A DNA stretch of 64,000 bases from Planctomycetota bacterium (GCA_016712275.1 JADJRI010000010.1:91168-155167), one strand, 5' to 3'; numbered from the stretch's first letter, positions 20,739 through 29,474 are shown. The notes: generated by a model from the sequence alone, not told the origin. Made by a program: numbers and translations.

Positions 20739-22334
20739 TTACTTCCTGCGATTTCTTGCGGCGAATACAAAGAGTAGTGAAAGTGCCAGATAGGCGTTCG
20801 CGCCAGCCCCGCAAAGCCCATTGCCGCAGTCGATGAAGCAATCGATCGCCTGCGGGGCGGGTGATTCGTTGTTATTTTGATTTCCGTTCGTGTTGTCGAT
20901 CACGTTTGCATTGCTATTGTTGTTCTCGTTGCCGGAGCTTTGGTTGTTGTTGCCGTTGTTGTTGCTATTGGTATTTGAATTCTCGTTGGCGTTCTGATTC
21001 TGGTTTTCGTTCGCGTTCCCGTTCGAGTTCATATTCTCGTTCGAGTTTTCATTGACATTTGAGTTGTCATTGCCGTTCGCGTTGGAATTCCCGTTTTCGT
21101 TTGTATTGGTGTTCGTGTTTTCGTTGCCGCCGGTATTGTCGTTCTGATTATCGTTTCCGTTGGCATTCTCGTTTGTATTCGTATTCTCGTTGGCGTTTTC
21201 GTTGCCGTTCGTGTTTTCGTTGTTGTTCGCGTTTTCATTGCCGCCGCCGCACGATCCCTCGCCAACTCCGCATCCGCACTCTCCAGCATCGATTTTGTTG
21301 GGGTCCTGCGGGCAACCATCGCAGAAATCGGCCGTCCCGTCGTTGTCGGCGTCCAGAAAATCGTCGCCGCCGGGACAGGCATCAAAGTCGTCGCTACGAC
21401 CGTCGCCATCGGTGTCACTCAAAATCGAAATTGAGTCACTGGCGAAGGCCGGCGCGACGCCCACGCGCGAATGCCAGGTGCCCGTGACCGTCGTGTCTTG
21501 ATTAATTGTAGTCAGTCGTGTGACGTGATACTCGCCGCCCGGTTGCAGATCAAAAAACGCGCCCACCAGCACATCGCCGTGCAGCGAGCTGACGAGCGTG
21601 TGGGTATCGAGAGCCAGTTCGCCGATGTTTTCAACGATGTAGCACACCCGAACCAGGGTTCCCGGAACAACAACAAGTTCATCCGAAGACTCTGCGCACT
21701 CATCAACACCCGCGTCGGCCTCGGCCGACACCGTCGAGCGAATGCCGACGGGGCCGAGATTGGCGCGCAGACACCACGAAATCAGCGTTCCGGAATTCTC
21801 CGACCGGACATCGTTTACACTGATGAGCCAGTTGCCTCCCAGATTCTCGCCATCGAAAGCGGCCAGCGATTGCGTGGGCACATAATTCGGAGGAGATGTT
21901 GGAAAACTCCCGGAACCCGTAGCGCTGCACTGATTCTCAAGCAGGCCGCCCTGACCTTCGTCGTCGAGAATGATGTCAAAGTTGTCCGCACCGCAGCCGG
22001 TCGACGTCGCCGGAGCGCCGGGCCGATCCACAAGTAGAACGCTCGTACCTGTTTCGATGTGTGTCATCCAAATGACCAGATCGCCGACCCACGTGTGGTC
22101 GATGTCCAGTCGAATGTCGAGATCGAGAATGGGTCCCGTCGTTGGAATGGTCACCAGATTCTGCACGGGATCGGGCCCGCCATCGGGAATGGCGCCCGGA
22201 AACTGCGCGTTGGAATAGCCGCAGACTTCGACAACCAGATCATTGGGCTGGGCCCGGACATAGCTCGCCAAAAAGGCCGTCGCTAGCACGCAGCACATCA
22301 ATGAAAGCCGGATTCTCAAATGGCTGGATCCCAT
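20739..22334 (-). CDS. Secreted P-domain / TSP3 protein with Asn-rich repeat and C-terminal sorting-like tail
   Basis: About 531 residues, intact frame. The ATG at 22334 (MGSSHLRIRLSLMCCVL) starts a signal peptide ending near ASYVRAQ. Residues ~30-210 form a proprotein-convertase P domain (HTWVGDLVIWMTHIETGTSV; LGGNWLISVNDVRSENSGTL), a beta-jellyroll found beside secreted proteases. A CARDB-like segment and one to two thrombospondin type 3 repeats (DTDGDGRSDDFDACPGGDDF) follow. Then comes about 125 residues in which nearly every second residue is Asn, and a tail CGNGLCGAGAN plus a hydrophobic helix ending ARNRRK. Inferred role: cell-surface structural or adhesion protein; no catalytic domain seen. 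It is convergent with the amidohydrolase pair. Confidence 0.85.
   Translation of the reverse strand: MGSSHLRIRLSLMCCVLATAFLASYVRAQPNDLVVEVCGYSNAQFPGAIPDGGPDPVQNLVTIPTTGPILDLDIRLDIDHTWVGDLVIWMTHIETGTSVLLVDRPGAPATSTGCGADNFDIILDDEGQGGLLENQCSATGSGSFPTSPPNYVPTQSLAAFDGENLGGNWLISVNDVRSENSGTLISWCLRANLGPVGIRSTVSAEADAGVDECAESSDELVVVPGTLVRVCYIVENIGELALDTHTLVSSLHGDVLVGAFFDLQPGGEYHVTRLTTINQDTTVTGTWHSRVGVAPAFASDSISILSDTDGDGRSDDFDACPGGDDFLDADNDGTADFCDGCPQDPNKIDAGECGCGVGEGSCGGGNENANNNENTNGNENANENTNTNENANGNDNQNDNTGGNENTNTNTNENGNSNANGNDNSNVNENSNENMNSNGNANENQNQNANENSNTNSNNNGNNNQSSGNENNNSNANVIDNTNGNQNNNESPAPQAIDCFIDCGNGLCGAGANAYLALSLLFVFAARNRRK
20863..21239 (-). repeat. Asn-rich hexanucleotide-type coding repeat (Asn-X)n
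   Basis: On the minus strand this segment encodes a run in which Asn alternates with Glu, Ala, Thr, Ser, Gly or Asp (for example NENANNNENTNGNENANENT). The DNA is a diverged repeat of six-base units (plus strand: TTG/TTC/GTT variants), with no long exact copies. It links the TSP3 region to the C-terminal membrane tail and is probably an extended spacer. Confidence 0.9.
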
Positions 22335-22536
22335 TCGTTCAGTTGCCCCCGAGTGATTGTCATTTTGTCGCAAACGACCGCGTGGCCGTCAATTATACTG
22401 GTCGCTATCGAGAAAACCAAGGAAATGAGAGCTTGTGGAGCGACCTGCGAACCTGTCGGTAAATCGGGCGTTTCCCGCGTTTGGGGCCGATTCGGCGATG
22501 GCTCCCAAATATGGAGCAGTTCGGGATTATCGGTTG

Positions 22537-23459
22537 CTACGCCTCCTCCACGACGGGAAAACCCGTCTGAGGCGGCTTGGGCGGCAGGTTGGAGCCCCGT
22601 GCCGCAAGGTAAATACCTGACAGAATCAATATCCCCCCAATGGCCTGACCGCCCCGGATCGACTCGCCGAGAAAACCGGCCGCAAGAATCGTCGCCCCGA
22701 TCGGCTCTCCGAGAATACACACGGCAATCATCGTGGCGGTCATATATTTGAGCGCCCAATTGAAAATGCTGTGGCCGATGAGCTGGGGGATGAGGGCCAG
22801 CAGCAGGAAATAAATGTAGGTCGATGTTCGCAGGCCCGTGAGCGCGTGGCCCTGAATGAGTGCAGAGCCGAGCAACAGTGCCGCTGCGATGCCATACACC
22901 GGCAGGATGTAGTTGATCGTGTCGACGTCCCGCCTCACGCTGCGGCCGACGAGAAAGTAGCTCGAGGCCGTGATCGCGCCGCAAAGCGACATGATGTTGC
23001 CATAGACCGTGCCGGAGTCGTGCCCTGCATCGGCGAAGGCAATCGTCGCACCGCCCGCGACGGCCAGCGCGATGCCGATGAGCATGGCGCGGGTGATGGG
23101 TTCGCGAAAAAGAAAATAGGAGGCGATGCCGGTGAAGATGGGGTTCGTGGTGACGAGGACGACGGAGCTGACGACGCTGGTGTGGCGTAGCGAGGTGATC
23201 CAGAAGAAAAAGTGCGCGGCCAGAAACGAGCCGGCGAGGATCATGCGCAGCCAATGGCGGCGGGGGATGGGCTTGACGAGCGTGCCCTGTGTGACGACGG
23301 CAATGGGGACGAGTGCGATGGCGGAAATTGTAAGCCGCGCGGCGGCGATGACGATGGTGCGGCGTCGTCGGCCAGCTTAATGAAAATCGCGGCGGTGGCG
23401 ATGGAAAGGACAGCGAGGGTGAGAAAGAGCGGGAGCGATGCGGGACGGGCTGGCGACAT
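22537..23459 (-). CDS. EamA/DMT-family transporter, one frame break
   Basis: A ten-helix drug/metabolite-type inner-membrane transporter of about 307 residues. The N-terminus is MSPARPASLPLFLTLAVLSI (ATG 23459), and the frame breaks near 23370, after FIKLADDAAP, before continuing as ARLTISAIALVPIAVV. The two EamA repeats are visible (VVSSVVLVTTNPIFTGIASY and MTATMIAVCILGEPIGATIL, each with the family's Pro/Glu-rich helix ends). The C-terminus is short and charged. Likely exports a small metabolite; the substrate cannot be predicted. Same strand as and downstream of murQ, separated by repeats, so it may be the last gene of the recycling operon. Confidence 0.85.
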
Positions 23460-23491
23460 GGGGCGGAATATAGAGGGAACTGCAAAAATGC

Positions 23492-23584
23492 GGAATGCGG
23501 ATTTCGGAATGCGAAATGGCAAATTCGGATTGCGGAATGGGGAATTCGGATTGAGGAATGGGGAATTCGGATTGAGGAATTCGG
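23492..23584. repeat. Degenerate 21-bp tandem repeat, intergenic
   Basis: Two exact 21-base copies (23534-23554 and 23555-23575) of a unit starting GGAATGGGGAATTCGG are preceded by two diverged copies and followed by a partial one. The array lies between the EamA gene start and the murQ stop. It has no coding sense in either direction. Confidence 0.85.
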
Positions 23585-23602
23585 CGACTACTTGCCAAGC
23601 AG

Positions 23603-23630
23603 TGTGGTACCGGCTAATAGCCGGTGACAC
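23603..23630. repeat. Intergenic hairpin, TGG-ACCGGC type
   Basis: An inverted repeat ACCGGC-TAATA-GCCGGT with outer GTG/CAC arms, 22 bases before the murQ stop. It resembles the first hairpin of the element at 57072-57121, with the same TGGxACCGGC...GCCGGTG core, so it may belong to the same small family. Confidence 0.6.
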
Positions 23631-23651
23631 CCGCACCGAATTCTCTTTCAT

Positions 23652-24560
23652 CTATTTCGTCTTGCGCTCAATCGCATCTCTGGCTATTCCATCATGTTTC
23701 TCCAAAAGCCGCTCCGCCGCCTGTCGCGATAATCCCTTCAGGTTCATCACGATAGCCGTCTTCGCCCTGCCGCGTGCTTCTCGCAAGAGTTTCGTCGCCT
23801 CATCGCGCGAAAGCCCGGTCACCGACATTACGACGCGCGTCGCGCGGTCGACGAGCTTGCGGCAGGCGTAGGTGTTTAGATCGACCATCAAGTTTCCATA
23901 CACCTTGCCGAGTTGCACCATGCTGAGCGTCGTGATCATGTTGAGAACCAGCTTGGTGGCGGTGCCGGCCTTCAATCGCGTCGAGCCGGTGAGGACTTCC
24001 GGCCCGGTGATGACGCGAATGTCGACGTCGGCCTTTGCCTTCACCTGTGACTTCGGCACGCAGGCGAAGAAAATGGTTTTGGCCCCCCGCCGTTTCGCTT
24101 CGGCCAGCGCCGCATGCACATAGGTCGTCGTCCCCCCCGCCGCGATGCCCATGACGATGTCGTGCTTGCCAACCTTCATCCTGCGAACTTCCCGCTCGGC
24201 CGCCTTCGGATCATCCTCCGCCCCCTCGACGCTTCGCCATAGCGCTTTCTTACCGCCCGCGATGATGCCGCGGACCATCTTCGGATCGGAGCGAAACGTC
24301 GGCGGACACTCCGACGCATCGAGCACGCCCAGCCGGCCACTGGTACCCGCGCCGACATAGATCAGGCGGCCGCCGCACTGCCACGCCGCTGACACGATTT
24401 TGACCGCCATCACGATGTCGGACTTCGCAGCGGCAACGGCGCGGGGGATGGACTGGTCTTCCGCGTTCATGACGTCGAAGGCGTCAGCGATGGGAAGCGA
24501 ATCGAGGGCGAGCGTTCGCTGGTTGCGCTGTTCGGTGAGGAGATGGCCGCGGTCTTGCAA
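23652..24560 (-). CDS. murQ: N-acetylmuramic acid 6-phosphate etherase
   Basis: 302 residues, the family's usual length. It cleaves the lactyl ether of MurNAc-6-phosphate to give GlcNAc-6-phosphate and D-lactate during cytosolic peptidoglycan recycling. The SIS domain motif IYVGAGTSGRLGVLDASECPP is fully conserved, as are GIIAGG and VLTGSTRLKAGTATKLVLN, where the family's catalytic Glu region lies. The start appears to be TTG at 24560 (MQDRGHLLTEQRN), since the LLTEQRN motif lies at the family's N-terminus and no ATG precedes it. The kinase that supplies its substrate, AnmK, is encoded upstream on the same strand. The frame is intact. Confidence 0.95.
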   Translation of the reverse strand: MQDRGHLLTEQRNQRTLALDSLPIADAFDVMNAEDQSIPRAVAAAKSDIVMAVKIVSAAWQCGGRLIYVGAGTSGRLGVLDASECPPTFRSDPKMVRGIIAGGKKALWRSVEGAEDDPKAAEREVRRMKVGKHDIVMGIAAGGTTTYVHAALAEAKRRGAKTIFFACVPKSQVKAKADVDIRVITGPEVLTGSTRLKAGTATKLVLNMITTLSMVQLGKVYGNLMVDLNTYACRKLVDRATRVVMSVTGLSRDEATKLLREARGRAKTAIVMNLKGLSRQAAERLLEKHDGIARDAIERKTK

Positions 24561-24590
24561 ACGAAATCCCTTTCGCTGAATTCATCGAGT

Positions 24591-25445
24591 TTAGCGGCGC
24601 GCCGTCACGGCAGCGGATTTCGCTTCCTCGACGCACTCCAGAATCCTTGATTTCAGATAGGTTGGCAAGGCAAGGATGAGCGGGATAAATGCAAGCTCGC
24701 CGATGACGCCGGGAATCGACGCAAGGAATGCAAATTCCATTCTTGAGATCAGGTAGTAACTGGCAAAGATTGCAAAGAGACACCAACTAATCAAGAATCC
24801 ACGTAGATAAGTCTTCGCCTTTGATCGAGTAAAATGATCCTCGAATAGTCCTGCAACTTCACGACAATAATATCCAAAGGATGCAAACAGAATTCCACCC
24901 AGGAATCCAACTGGCGAAAAGCAGATCACGCACGTTGTCAGGATTTTTTTGTCACGAAACGGTTCGTGGAGTGATGCTAAACCCACGCACGCCACTATAG
25001 TAACAAGGCTAACGAAGCTCATGCGAACAATTTTGCGTGCCACAAGACAACTCTGCGAGAGTACACGAATACCGGGCGGCGCCGAAAATTTCCATAATCC
25101 GATCAGGGCGTATACGGTCACAACGGTCATGATGAAACCCATTGCGTATCCCGTTTCAAAGCCAAAAATCCAACTTGCAATCATGATAAGTCCAAATACG
25201 GAGAAAAGTGCGTTAATGTCGGCGCCAAAAACGGATGAGCCTTTTCGGAGCGATTCAACCCATTTTGGATCCAAAGAGGCCACGAGTTTTCTATCGAGCG
25301 ATTTGCTTACAGGCACGCCACATTTCGGACACTTGGAACTGGATTCGAGGGTACGCAAATTGTATTGACAGGAAATGCAGAAAAGATCGCTGCCATCAAA
25401 CGTCGGCTGCGGCAACTTACCACTGATGGGATGCTCAGAATTCAT
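24591..25445 (-). CDS. Zinc-ribbon multi-pass membrane protein of unknown function
   Basis: 284 residues from ATG 25445 (MNSEHPISGKLPQ). The N-terminus carries a zinc ribbon CISCQYNLRTLESSSKCPKCG, the CxxCxYxLR...CPxCG type common in planctomycetes. Six or so hydrophobic segments follow (for example FSVFGLIMIASWIFGFETGY and GELAFIPLILALPTYL), so the protein is membrane-embedded with a cytosolic ribbon. Its start lies 2 bases after the stop of the tiny zinc-ribbon gene upstream, and murQ follows 30 bases on. The codon and base composition is lower in GC than the neighbours, which may indicate more recent acquisition. Function unknown. Confidence 0.8.
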   Translation of the reverse strand: MNSEHPISGKLPQPTFDGSDLFCISCQYNLRTLESSSKCPKCGVPVSKSLDRKLVASLDPKWVESLRKGSSVFGADINALFSVFGLIMIASWIFGFETGYAMGFIMTVVTVYALIGLWKFSAPPGIRVLSQSCLVARKIVRMSFVSLVTIVACVGLASLHEPFRDKKILTTCVICFSPVGFLGGILFASFGYYCREVAGLFEDHFTRSKAKTYLRGFLISWCLFAIFASYYLISRMEFAFLASIPGVIGELAFIPLILALPTYLKSRILECVEEAKSAAVTARR

Positions 25446-25447
25446 TA

Positions 25448-25576
25448 TTAATCGCATTTTGCGCTTTCCAAAGGGATGCCGCATTCCGGGCAAATCCCGC
25501 TGACGTTGCCAATCAAGTTGTAGCCGCAACTCGAGCAAATAGGTTCTCGAACTTTTTGAGGGGTGCCATTACGCAT
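25448..25576 (-). CDS. 42-residue zinc-ribbon microprotein
   Basis: The reading MRNGTPQKVREPICSSCGYN followed by LIGNVSGICPECGIPLESAK ends at TAA 25448-25450. Two CxxC pairs 11 residues apart (CSSC and CPEC) form a complete rubredoxin-knuckle-type zinc ribbon like the one at the start of the next gene. The open frame continues upstream of this ATG without stop for some codons, and no strong ribosome site is visible, so the start is uncertain. It could be a free-standing microprotein coupled to the next gene, or an alternative N-terminal remnant of it. Confidence 0.55.
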   Translation of the reverse strand: MRNGTPQKVREPICSSCGYNLIGNVSGICPECGIPLESAKCD

Positions 25577-25602
25577 GGAAAGAACAGCCGCAAATCGGCT
25601 TA

Positions 25603-25959
25603 TCAGCGCACTCCGACGGCAATCGCTGCCAATACACCGATGTAAATCAAGTCATCGAATAATGTCGCGTGATCCGAAAATCCGCGCGGGCTTTCGAAGG
25701 TCAACGCATAAAAGCAGCCGACGATACCGCCATAAACTAAGAAGAGCATGGGACGGAAGCAACGGCGGCTAATGTAATATGTAGTAATCGGCGTGAGAAA
25801 AAGGAAAAGAAACGCCAATGGGCTTGAAGGCGTTCGACTCAATCCGTCGTCCACGGATACTATTAACAAAGCGATACCGACTCCACAGAGAGTACACATA
25901 ACGACCGCGAAAGCGATGTCATTCGGGAACTCGTTCTGACGCGTGTGCATTTTTGTCAT
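25603..25959 (-). CDS. Small four-helix membrane protein, unknown function
   Basis: 118 residues. ATG 25959 overlaps the anmK stop (ATGA), pointing to translational coupling. The protein has about four hydrophobic segments (AFAVVMCTLCGVGIALLIV; SPLAFLFLFLTPITTYYI; MLFLVYGGIVGCFYALTF; and a short C-terminal one, YIGVLAAIAVGV) with few charged residues. No signal peptide or known motif. Like the following gene it is less GC-rich than anmK and murQ. Position inside the peptidoglycan-recycling operon suggests an envelope role, but this is inference only. Confidence 0.65.
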   Translation of the reverse strand: MTKMHTRQNEFPNDIAFAVVMCTLCGVGIALLIVSVDDGLSRTPSSPLAFLFLFLTPITTYYISRRCFRPMLFLVYGGIVGCFYALTFESPRGFSDHATLFDDLIYIGVLAAIAVGVR

Positions 25960-27258
25960 TTGTTGATTGCAATAATCTGCCCCAACACCACCCGCCTCTT
26001 CGCCCCCGTCACCTGCATCAAATTCGCCGGCACGCGATCCACGCACGCCGCCGCCAGCATGGCGAACGACACGCACTCCTTCGCCTGCGTCGAAATGCCG
26101 AATTCGTCCATCTGCCGGATCGCGATGTGCTCGCCGCGGTCGGCCGCGCGCAGGTAGCCGCGCACGAGTTCGATCATCGCCACATTTTTCGCCCCTCCGC
26201 CGCAGAGAATAATCTCGTCAATCGATAATATGTCGCGATTGTTCCGCAGGTAAAGCCAATAAGAGAGAAAGAGCGTCTGTGCGGTGAGGTGGGTGGCTGT
26301 TGCGATCCAATCTTCGGCGCGCGTCACCCGGCGCGAGTGACGGGCGAGCAGCGATTGTACGAACGGCTCGCCGAATTCCTCGCGCCCCAAACTTCGCGGC
26401 GGCGGCATCATCATGAAGGGATCGACGCGCGCGACCATGTCGGCGAACAGTTTGTTATCCGGCCGACCGCGCGACGCCAGCCGACCGCCCGTGTCGAACG
26501 ATTTTTTGCCGCGCGAGAAGTGCTTCACCAGCGCGTCGATCACCATGTTGCCCGGGCCGCAGTCGAATGCGATCACATCTTTCTCGCTGCCCCTCGCCCG
26601 CAGCCAAGTCAAATTCGCAATCCCGCCGATGTTCTGAATCACCCGGCTCTTCTTCGCATTGCGAAAAAGCACGTAGTCCGTCCACGGCACCAGCGGCGCC
26701 CCCTGTCCCCCACCGCCATATCCGCATGCCGAAAATCCGACACGACCGGCGCGCCGACGGCCGTGGCAATCAACGTCGCATCCCCAATCTGCAACGTCCC
26801 CGTCTCATTCCGACCCCGGTGCCGCTGCCCTCAAGCAGTTCGAACGCAGAGTGACGCTGCCGACCCGCAATCCTCTCACCCCGCGCCCCTCGGCCCCTCG
26901 ACCCCTCGGCCCCATTCCGAGGTGGCAAATGACAAATCGTCTGCCCATGCGACCCCACCAAGTCCACGCGGCGCAGCTCCAGCTTTCGCACCGCCTTCAT
27001 CGCGGCCGACGCAAACACCCGGCCCACCGCCGAATGCAGCCGGCAAAGCTCCTGTGTCGTCGTCGCCGCCGGGGCCATGATCGCCATCAGCCGCGAACGT
27101 ACGTCGGCCGGATATTTCGATTCGACATGGCCGATGACGCGGACCTTCATGCCCAGCCCATGTCCGAATATCTCGCAGGCCACGGCATCGACGCCGTCGG
27201 CGCTGGTGCCGCTGTTGAGTCCAAGAACGATCCGGGATTTGCGTCCGCGTTTGGCCAT
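25956..27258 (-). CDS. anmK: Anhydro-N-acetylmuramic acid kinase, two frame breaks
   Basis: Phosphorylates 1,6-anhydro-MurNAc with ring opening to give MurNAc-6-phosphate, the substrate of MurQ. ATG 27258 starts MAKRGRKSRIVLGLNSGTSADGV, with the family's GLNSGTSADGVD motif; GSHGQTICHLP and, after breaks, NETGTLQIGDATLIA, VVSDFRHADMAVGGQGAPLVP and CGGGAKN follow. One break lies near 26805-26822, the other at a G run near 26710, where one extra G restores GGQGAPLVPW. About 35 residues of Gly/Arg-rich insertion precede NETGTLQ, making it longer (about 433) than usual (about 370). The first gene of the leftward operon. Confidence 0.9.
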
Positions 27259-27471
27259 AGGTCCGTTTCGCGAAACCGGAGGATTCAGGCGCAAGGCCCT
27301 CATCAGCCGTGAAGGGGCCGATCATGCGACACTTGAGTCGGCATTCTGCGGGTTCACCGATTCGGACGCAATGCACGTTGCAAGTGGGCAACATGAAACG
27401 AATCGTATGATGAATGCATCGGGTCCCACCAGCCGAATTCTCAGTCCGCAACCGCTCGATCTGCCTTCAAG

Positions 27472-28308
27472 GTGCATGAGCGCACCGCCGATGATTTGGG
27501 CAATCCGACCGCGGCCGAGCGCCGCGTCCGGCAAGAGTGGGAAAGAAGCAATGTCGCCGAAAAACGCCGCAATACTGCAGGCCGCCAGCGCATTTCGCGC
27601 GCTCCCGCCCGACCGACCGCCCTGCTCGACACAGGGCGAATCGCACGGGCTTTCTCGCGGCCGTTCACCGATACATTGCGCGACCCCTATCCACTGGGCC
27701 GAAACAACTGGCTGCATTTCGACCGGTGCACGTCGCCTCAAATTGAAACGCTGATGGGCCTCATGGGCATGCTGCACGCCTATGACCCGCACACGTCTCA
27801 GCATTCGATGCAGGTTGAAAATCTCGCGGCTCGACTGTCAACGATTCTCGGCGTCGACGAAGAAGAGCAGCATGTCATTCGCGTGGCCGCGGTGCTGCAC
27901 GACATTGGCAAAATAGCCGTGCCGATCAACATTTTGGCCAAACCGGCCCGGCTGACCTCGGAGGAATTCGAAATCGTAAAAAAACACCCGGTGGTCGGAG
28001 CCAAAATCATCGAGCCGATCGCTTTTCTTAGGCCGGTGGTGCCATTGGTCTTGCACCACCACGAATGGTTCAACGGCGCGGGCTATCAGGGCGGGCTCTC
28101 GGGCGAGGCCATTCCCTTCGGGGCACGGATCCTTCAGACTGCGGACTGCGTCGATGCGATGATGTCGCCACGCAGCTACAAGCAGGGATACTGCATCGAA
28201 AAGGTCGTATCCGAATTACAACTTGGCCGCGGAGTTCAGTTCGATCCGCAGGTGGCCGATGCAGCCATCAATCTTCTTCGCGAAATTCCCCAGCGTTGCA
28301 TGTCGTAG
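27472..28308 (+). CDS. HD-GYP domain protein
   Basis: 278 residues if started at GTG 27472; the N-terminal ~90 residues have no recognisable fold and the true start is uncertain. Residues ~100-270 form an HD-GYP phosphodiesterase domain, which in its family hydrolyses cyclic di-GMP: HSMQVENLAARLS, then the HD pair VLHDIGKIAVP, LTSEEFEIVKKHPVVG, LHHHEWFNGAGYQGG (the GYP signature as GYQ) and ADCVDAMMSPRSYKQGY. No receiver or PAS domain and no membrane segment are seen, so the input is unknown. Divergent from anmK. Confidence 0.85.
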   Translation: MHERTADDLGNPTAAERRVRQEWERSNVAEKRRNTAGRQRISRAPARPTALLDTGRIARAFSRPFTDTLRDPYPLGRNNWLHFDRCTSPQIETLMGLMGMLHAYDPHTSQHSMQVENLAARLSTILGVDEEEQHVIRVAAVLHDIGKIAVPINILAKPARLTSEEFEIVKKHPVVGAKIIEPIAFLRPVVPLVLHHHEWFNGAGYQGGLSGEAIPFGARILQTADCVDAMMSPRSYKQGYCIEKVVSELQLGRGVQFDPQVADAAINLLREIPQRCMS

Positions 28309-28478
28309 GGAACTTGCTTAGCACTCCGAGTTACACAGGCTGGAAGTCCATAGTCCCCATACTTTGCTGGCAGCAAACATCGCTCCCGCCTTTACGTTTT
28401 CGCATTGCGACTAAAATGTCATTTAGTCGCAACTTCGAACCGTGCCAAAACAACGTTAATTCCTTCGAGCCGCCCGCC

Positions 28479-29123
28479 ATGAAATTCTTCCTCGACACCG
28501 CAAACCTTGACGAAATCCGCGCCGGAGCTGCCATGGGCCTCGTCGATGGCATCACCACAAATCCCAGCCTCGTCGCCAAGGAGGGCAAGGATTTCAAGAC
28601 TCTCGTCGGCCAGATTTGCGAAATCATCACCGGACCGGTTTCGGCGGAGGTCGTTTCGACTGAATGCAATGCGATGATGAAGGAAGCAAGGGAGTTAACC
28701 AAGATCGCCGACAACATCATCGTGAAACTCCCGACCATCGCCGAGGGCGTGAAGGCTTGCAAAATCTGCACCGAAGAGGGCATCCGAACCAACCTCACGC
28801 TCATTTTCCAGCCATTGCAGGCACTGGCCGTGGCGAAGTGCGGCGCATCATTTTGCTCGCCGTTTCTGGGCCGCCTCGACGACATCGGCCACGACGGCAT
28901 GGACCTCATCGCCGACATCCGCACGATTTACGACAACTATCACTTCAGCACGGAAATCCTCGCGGCCAGCCTCCGCCATCCGCTGCACGTCGTGCAGGCG
29001 GCCAAGCTCGGTGCCGATGTGGGAACCATGCCGTTCAAGGTGTTCGAAATGATGCTGAAGCATCCCTTGACGGACATCGGGCTGGAAAAATTCCTGGCGG
29101 ACTGGGGAAAAATGAAGAGTTGA
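28479..29123 (+). CDS. Transaldolase-like fructose-6-phosphate aldolase
   Basis: 214 residues, the size of the FSA/TalC class. ATG 28479 begins MKFFLDTANLDEIRAGAAMG. Family signatures: DGITTNPSLVAKEG (substrate phosphate region), the Schiff-base lysine in NIIVKLPTIAEG, EGIRTNLTLIFQP and FCSPFLGRLDD. It probably catalyses aldol cleavage/formation of fructose-6-phosphate or transfer of dihydroxyacetone (pentose phosphate pathway); aldolase and transaldolase activities cannot be told apart from motifs alone. The gene stands alone; no ribosome site stronger than a short GAGC-rich stretch is seen. The frame is intact. Confidence 0.9.
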   Translation: MKFFLDTANLDEIRAGAAMGLVDGITTNPSLVAKEGKDFKTLVGQICEIITGPVSAEVVSTECNAMMKEARELTKIADNIIVKLPTIAEGVKACKICTEEGIRTNLTLIFQPLQALAVAKCGASFCSPFLGRLDDIGHDGMDLIADIRTIYDNYHFSTEILAASLRHPLHVVQAAKLGADVGTMPFKVFEMMLKHPLTDIGLEKFLADWGKMKS

Positions 29124-29359
29124 TCCCGACCCTTCCAGCCGGCCGGCCTCAACGCGATGGGACTGCAATGACCTATCGCGATTTGAATGATGAGTGCCGC
29201 CGCCTTTGAAGAGCGCATTTCGTTGCATTCTAGAATCTGTTCGCGCGTTCGCGTCTTGATCAAATTGTGCCAGCCCAATGACTCGCAAGATGATTCAAAA
29301 GGGAGAAAGACCGTGCGCGCAGCAATGTCATTGAAGCCGGTTTTTGAGAGTACGGACGC

Positions 29360-29389
29360 AAAAAAACCCCGGCTGCATGGCAACCGGGG
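29360..29389 (-). terminator. Rho-independent terminator of tRNA-Glu
   Basis: A 10-bp stem with one mismatch (29367-29376 with 29380-29389) and a 3-nt loop is followed on the minus strand by seven T (29366-29360). It lies 9 bases after the CCA end of the tRNA gene. Confidence 0.8.
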
Positions 29390-29398
29390 CTGTGCCGA

Positions 29399-29474
29399 TG
29401 GCACCCCCACGGGGAGTCGAACCCCGGTCTCCAGGATGAGAACCTGATATCCTAGGCCACTAGACGATGGGGGC
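29399..29474 (-). tRNA. tRNA-Glu (anticodon CUC)
   Basis: 76 bases including an encoded CCA. A 7-bp acceptor stem (GCCCCCA/TGGGGGT with G1-U72), a D arm, an anticodon stem TCAGG/CCTGG around loop TTCTCAT (anticodon CTC at positions 34-36) and a T arm CGGGG-TTCGACT-CCCCG all fold. Sequence around GTCTAGTGGCCTAGGAT is typical of bacterial tRNA-Glu. Confidence 0.95.

Noticed and set aside
23492..23584. Possible CRISPR array
   Set aside because: Repeats are directly adjacent, with no unique spacers, and no cas genes are near.
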